A DNA stretch of 64,000 bases from positions 70,844 to 134,843 of the forward strand of contig JBIQJE010000008.1 in the NCBI GenBank assembly GCA_044507625.1, written 5' to 3'. Each line of letters starts with the position of its first letter. Within the stretch, counting starts at the first letter, position 1. The DNA is from Hyphomicrobium_A sp044507625 (GTDB taxonomy: Bacteria; Pseudomonadota; Alphaproteobacteria; Rhizobiales; Hyphomicrobiaceae). Below the pieces are notes generated by a model. That model saw only the letters and a list, made by a program, of their open reading frames with translations. It searched no databases and was not told the origin of the DNA. Below, piece by piece: positions 61,662 to 64,000 of this stretch. Position numbers and translations under genes: made by a program.

Positions 61662-62567
61662 TCAGTGGACCGGCAGGGTTGCCGCGGCGCCGGCCTGCTT
61701 GGCGGGCTCAGCGGGATATTTCTTCTTCGCGATCTTCTCGACCGCCGGCCCCTTGATCTCGCCCTGCAGGGCGTCCGCCATCATGCGTCCCAGACACCCG
61801 TAGCTGATGTCGTTGGGGTGGAACTGATCGGCGGCGAGCAGTTGCTGGGGCGTATATTGCGCGGTGGTGACGAGGTGCTTCATGATCGCGAAACGCTGCA
61901 GGATCGGGATGCGGCGCTGTTCTGCGATCTGGCGCATGGCGACGAGGTAGCGCGGGAAGTCGCGCACTTTCTCGGCGCGCGGGAAATACTGCATGTCGAG
62001 CAGAACGACATCGATCCCGGCAGCCTGCAGCTCGTCGATACCCGCATTCACCGTTGCGCGGAACTTGTCGACCGGCACGCCGCGCAGCGCGTCGTTCACG
62101 CCGGTCTGCCAGATGACGAGCGTCGGGTGACGGCCGATCACGTCCTTCTTGATGCGGCGGAGCATATCGGTGGCGAGCTGGCCGCCGATGCCGAGATTCT
62201 CGACGGTGATCTTGCTCGCCGGGAAGCGCTGGAGAAGCTCGGACTGGAGCTTCACCGGATAGCAGGCCTTGGGGCTCGATGCGCCGACGCCCTGGGTGCT
62301 CGATGAGCCCAGCGCGACGATGCGCACCGGCTGACCGGCCGCGAGCGCGGAGGAGAATTTCGGAAGCGGCGCATCAAAGCGCAGCAGCGAAGCCGGTGCC
62401 CGGCAGCGTGTGTCAGGAGGGCTCGCTTCCGCGGGCATCGCCGCCAAAGCGAGTCCTAAGCTCGCAATTGCGGCGCACGCGAATCCGCGCGCCGATATGC
62501 GAAGACCTTTCGTACCGAGGGCGCGAGCAGCCACTCGCTGCCGCGGTTGCGCTGTGCAAGTATCCAT
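61662..62567 (-). CDS. Exported SGNH/GDSL-type hydrolase
   Basis: A 301-aa protein with a signal-peptide-like segment (ARGFACAAIASLGLALAAMP, cut after AEA near residue 48). The SGNH blocks are VALGSSSTQG (block I Ser near 88-90), ENLGIGGQ (Gly), QTGVND (Asn) and DQFHPND (Asp/His). These enzymes deacetylate or hydrolyse ester-linked groups, often on glycans. It follows opgC and overlaps it by 112 bp, so it may edit acyl groups on the same periplasmic glucan (inference). Confidence 0.87.
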   Translation of the reverse strand: MDTCTAQPRQRVAARALGTKGLRISARGFACAAIASLGLALAAMPAEASPPDTRCRAPASLLRFDAPLPKFSSALAAGQPVRIVALGSSSTQGVGASSPKACYPVKLQSELLQRFPASKITVENLGIGGQLATDMLRRIKKDVIGRHPTLVIWQTGVNDALRGVPVDKFRATVNAGIDELQAAGIDVVLLDMQYFPRAEKVRDFPRYLVAMRQIAEQRRIPILQRFAIMKHLVTTAQYTPQQLLAADQFHPNDISYGCLGRMMADALQGEIKGPAVEKIAKKKYPAEPAKQAGAAATLPVH

Positions 62568-63655
62568 GCAGTCCCCAACAGGATCCCGATACCGACAGTA
62601 TTGATCAGGATCTGTAAGGCAAGTCCAGCGCCGGCTTCAACCATTGCGACCCATCCGACGAAAGATAGTACCGTGCCGACGGCGAAGACTTCGAGGGAAT
62701 GGCGGCCGCAACGCCCAATACCCGTGGCCCACGAGCGCGTCAGCCATGGCGTTTGGGGCGAAAGCAGGATCATGACGAGGTAGCCAAGCGCGACAACATG
62801 CGCAAGCCGCCACGGCGAAAGATAGGTTTTGTCGACCGGGCCGAGGAGATTCTGCGAGACGAGACGCGTGTTCTCCAGGCCCGGAATCTGCGTCCACGGC
62901 GCGACGACGATAAACGCAAAACCGACATAAGCCACCGCGAGCCACATCAGCGGCCGCGAGACAGGGATCGGCGATTTGCGGGAGAAGTGCGCGGTCAGCG
63001 CGCCGATCGTGATGAGCAGCTGCCAGGCGAACGGGTTGAACACCCATCCCTTGGAATGCTGCAGGCTCGGCAGGTTGGCCGCGAGGACATTGGCCACTGC
63101 CCATAGCCCGACTGACAGCACCAGCGCCTGCCACGGGTTGCGATGCATCAGCCACAGCACGAATGGCAGCCAGAACATCAGCAGCACGATGTAGAGCGGC
63201 AGGATGTTGAGCAGGTTCGGCTGATTGATCAACAGGGCGGCGAGAACCGTCGAGCGGGCCGGGTCCTCGGCGAAGACGTGGACGCCGATATTCTTGGCGT
63301 AGGAGAAGTTGCCGAAGTACGCGGCGGCGAACGTCAGGCCGACGCCGCAGATGACGAGCAGCGCAAGGTGCCAGAGGTAGATGTCGCGCACGCGCTCGAA
63401 CACGCGCAGCGTGCCCGCCTTGAAACCCTGGTTCTCGAACACGCGGCCGTACGCGAGCACGGCCGAGAAACCCGCGAGCACCACGAACACTTCCGCGGCA
63501 TCGGCGAAGCCGAAATTGCGCAGGGTGAACTTGGCAAGCAAGTTGTCCGGCACGTGGTCGACGAAGATGAAGAGCAGGGCCAGGCCGCGGAAGAAGTCAA
63601 TTCGCAGGTCGCGCTGTGCACCGGAGCTGGTAACGCCCTTCGGCATATTTTTCAC
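62456..63655 (-). CDS. opgC: OpgC-family membrane acyltransferase
   Basis: A 399-aa membrane protein of the OpgC family. The N-terminal RDLRIDFFRGLALLFIFVDHVPDN holds the conserved Arg/Asp and His. NFGFADAAEVFVVLAGFSAVLAYG follows, then about ten hydrophobic segments. OpgC adds succinyl or similar groups to osmoregulated periplasmic glucans. Its 3' end overlaps the SGNH hydrolase start, so the two genes are co-transcribed. Confidence 0.92.
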   Translation of the reverse strand: MKNMPKGVTSSGAQRDLRIDFFRGLALLFIFVDHVPDNLLAKFTLRNFGFADAAEVFVVLAGFSAVLAYGRVFENQGFKAGTLRVFERVRDIYLWHLALLVICGVGLTFAAAYFGNFSYAKNIGVHVFAEDPARSTVLAALLINQPNLLNILPLYIVLLMFWLPFVLWLMHRNPWQALVLSVGLWAVANVLAANLPSLQHSKGWVFNPFAWQLLITIGALTAHFSRKSPIPVSRPLMWLAVAYVGFAFIVVAPWTQIPGLENTRLVSQNLLGPVDKTYLSPWRLAHVVALGYLVMILLSPQTPWLTRSWATGIGRCGRHSLEVFAVGTVLSFVGWVAMVEAGAGLALQILINTVGIGILLGTAWILAQRNRGSEWLLAPSVRKVFAYRRADSRAPQLRA

Positions 63656-64000
63656 CTAGTCCGCTCATGGAGACAAAGGGTGGCGGCGGACGTGCCACTG
63701 TGCACGTTCCGACCGAGCAAACAACGCGACACGACGAGCGTCAGTTCCTGCATCGAATTGAGGCACGACGGGGGCCCGGGCATGGTGGTGGCGCCTTTAA
63801 CTGCCTGCGGCACATGAAAATTCCGGCGCGGCTGGTATTGAAGTCACAGGAAACCATTTCGATCATGAACCCGACCTGAACCGTTCACGCGGTGCAGCGC
63901 GCAACAGTGCAGCAGCAATGATCGATTTGCAGGCGCGAAACGATGGCTAGAGCATTTTCCCATCTGACGGAATCGGTGTGGGATTCCCATCGGGGGCGAA
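63656..64000. other. Right-edge non-coding stretch
   Basis: No supported gene. The final 50 bases begin CTAGAGCATTTTCCC, a word I recognise from intergenic repeats common in rhizobial genomes; the window ends inside it, so this is only a hint. Confidence 0.4.

Overview
The window is high-GC alphaproteobacterial chromosome, probably Hyphomicrobiales (inference). It carries an NAD-dependent formate dehydrogenase typical of methylotrophs, an OpgC-type membrane acyltransferase, an HWE-type histidine kinase and an alphaproteobacterial LexA box (GAAC-N7-GAAC). The chromosomal backbone is at both ends. On the left (1-3713) are a ComM-type AAA ATPase, folD, a DUF167 gene coupled to a YggT gene, and tRNA-Ala(CGC). 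On the right (from about 54667) are a small hypothetical gene, an alpha/beta hydrolase, formate dehydrogenase, a GMC oxidoreductase, two aberrant tRNA-like genes, a slipin/SPFH gene, an SGNH hydrolase and OpgC.

Between them lies one complete integrated element of 50,951 bp (repeat to repeat). Its ends are a perfect 47-bp direct repeat of the 3' part of tRNA-Ala (3669-3715 and 54620-54666). The tyrosine integrase that presumably made the junction sits just inside the right end, and both ends carry short direct repeats that look like integrase arm sites. The element looks like an integrated mobilizable plasmid. It has a MobC/relaxase pair with an oriT candidate, a VirD4-type coupling protein, an ArdC antirestriction protein, a large ParB-like protein, a Rep_3 initiator flanked by iterons, and a ParA with a ribbon-helix-helix partner. 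No type IV secretion genes occur between the ends, so transfer would need a helper.

The cargo is rich in defence and conflict genes. There is a long-B prokaryotic Argonaute, related to the Rhodobacter sphaeroides enzyme and catalytically dead by inspection, translationally coupled to a PD-(D/E)XK nuclease. A Type III restriction-modification pair is followed by a DUF262-HNH nuclease in the same operon. Further on are an AIPR abortive-infection protein, an HD phosphohydrolase operon with a divergent MerR-like regulator, CcdAB and ParDE modules, a Fic enzyme with an inhibitory motif, and a UmuDC pair under a LexA box. Several plasmid-maintenance genes (10.3, 11.7, 17.7 and 24.8 kb) share a hairpin-containing 5' leader.

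The most striking part is a complete diversity-generating retroelement at 35.6-41.4 kb on the minus strand: target gene with its variable repeat at the 3' end, avd, template repeat, reverse transcriptase. The template and variable repeats align over 113 bp with 17 differences. Sixteen of them lie at template adenines, which is the signature of adenine-specific mutagenic retrohoming. They change 11 of 13 Asn codons in the C-terminal lectin-like domain of a 1,287-residue, membrane-anchored, fibre-like surface protein. The right part of the element carries non-defence cargo: a MgtC/DUF4010 membrane protein, an Rnk-like protein and an HWE sensor kinase.
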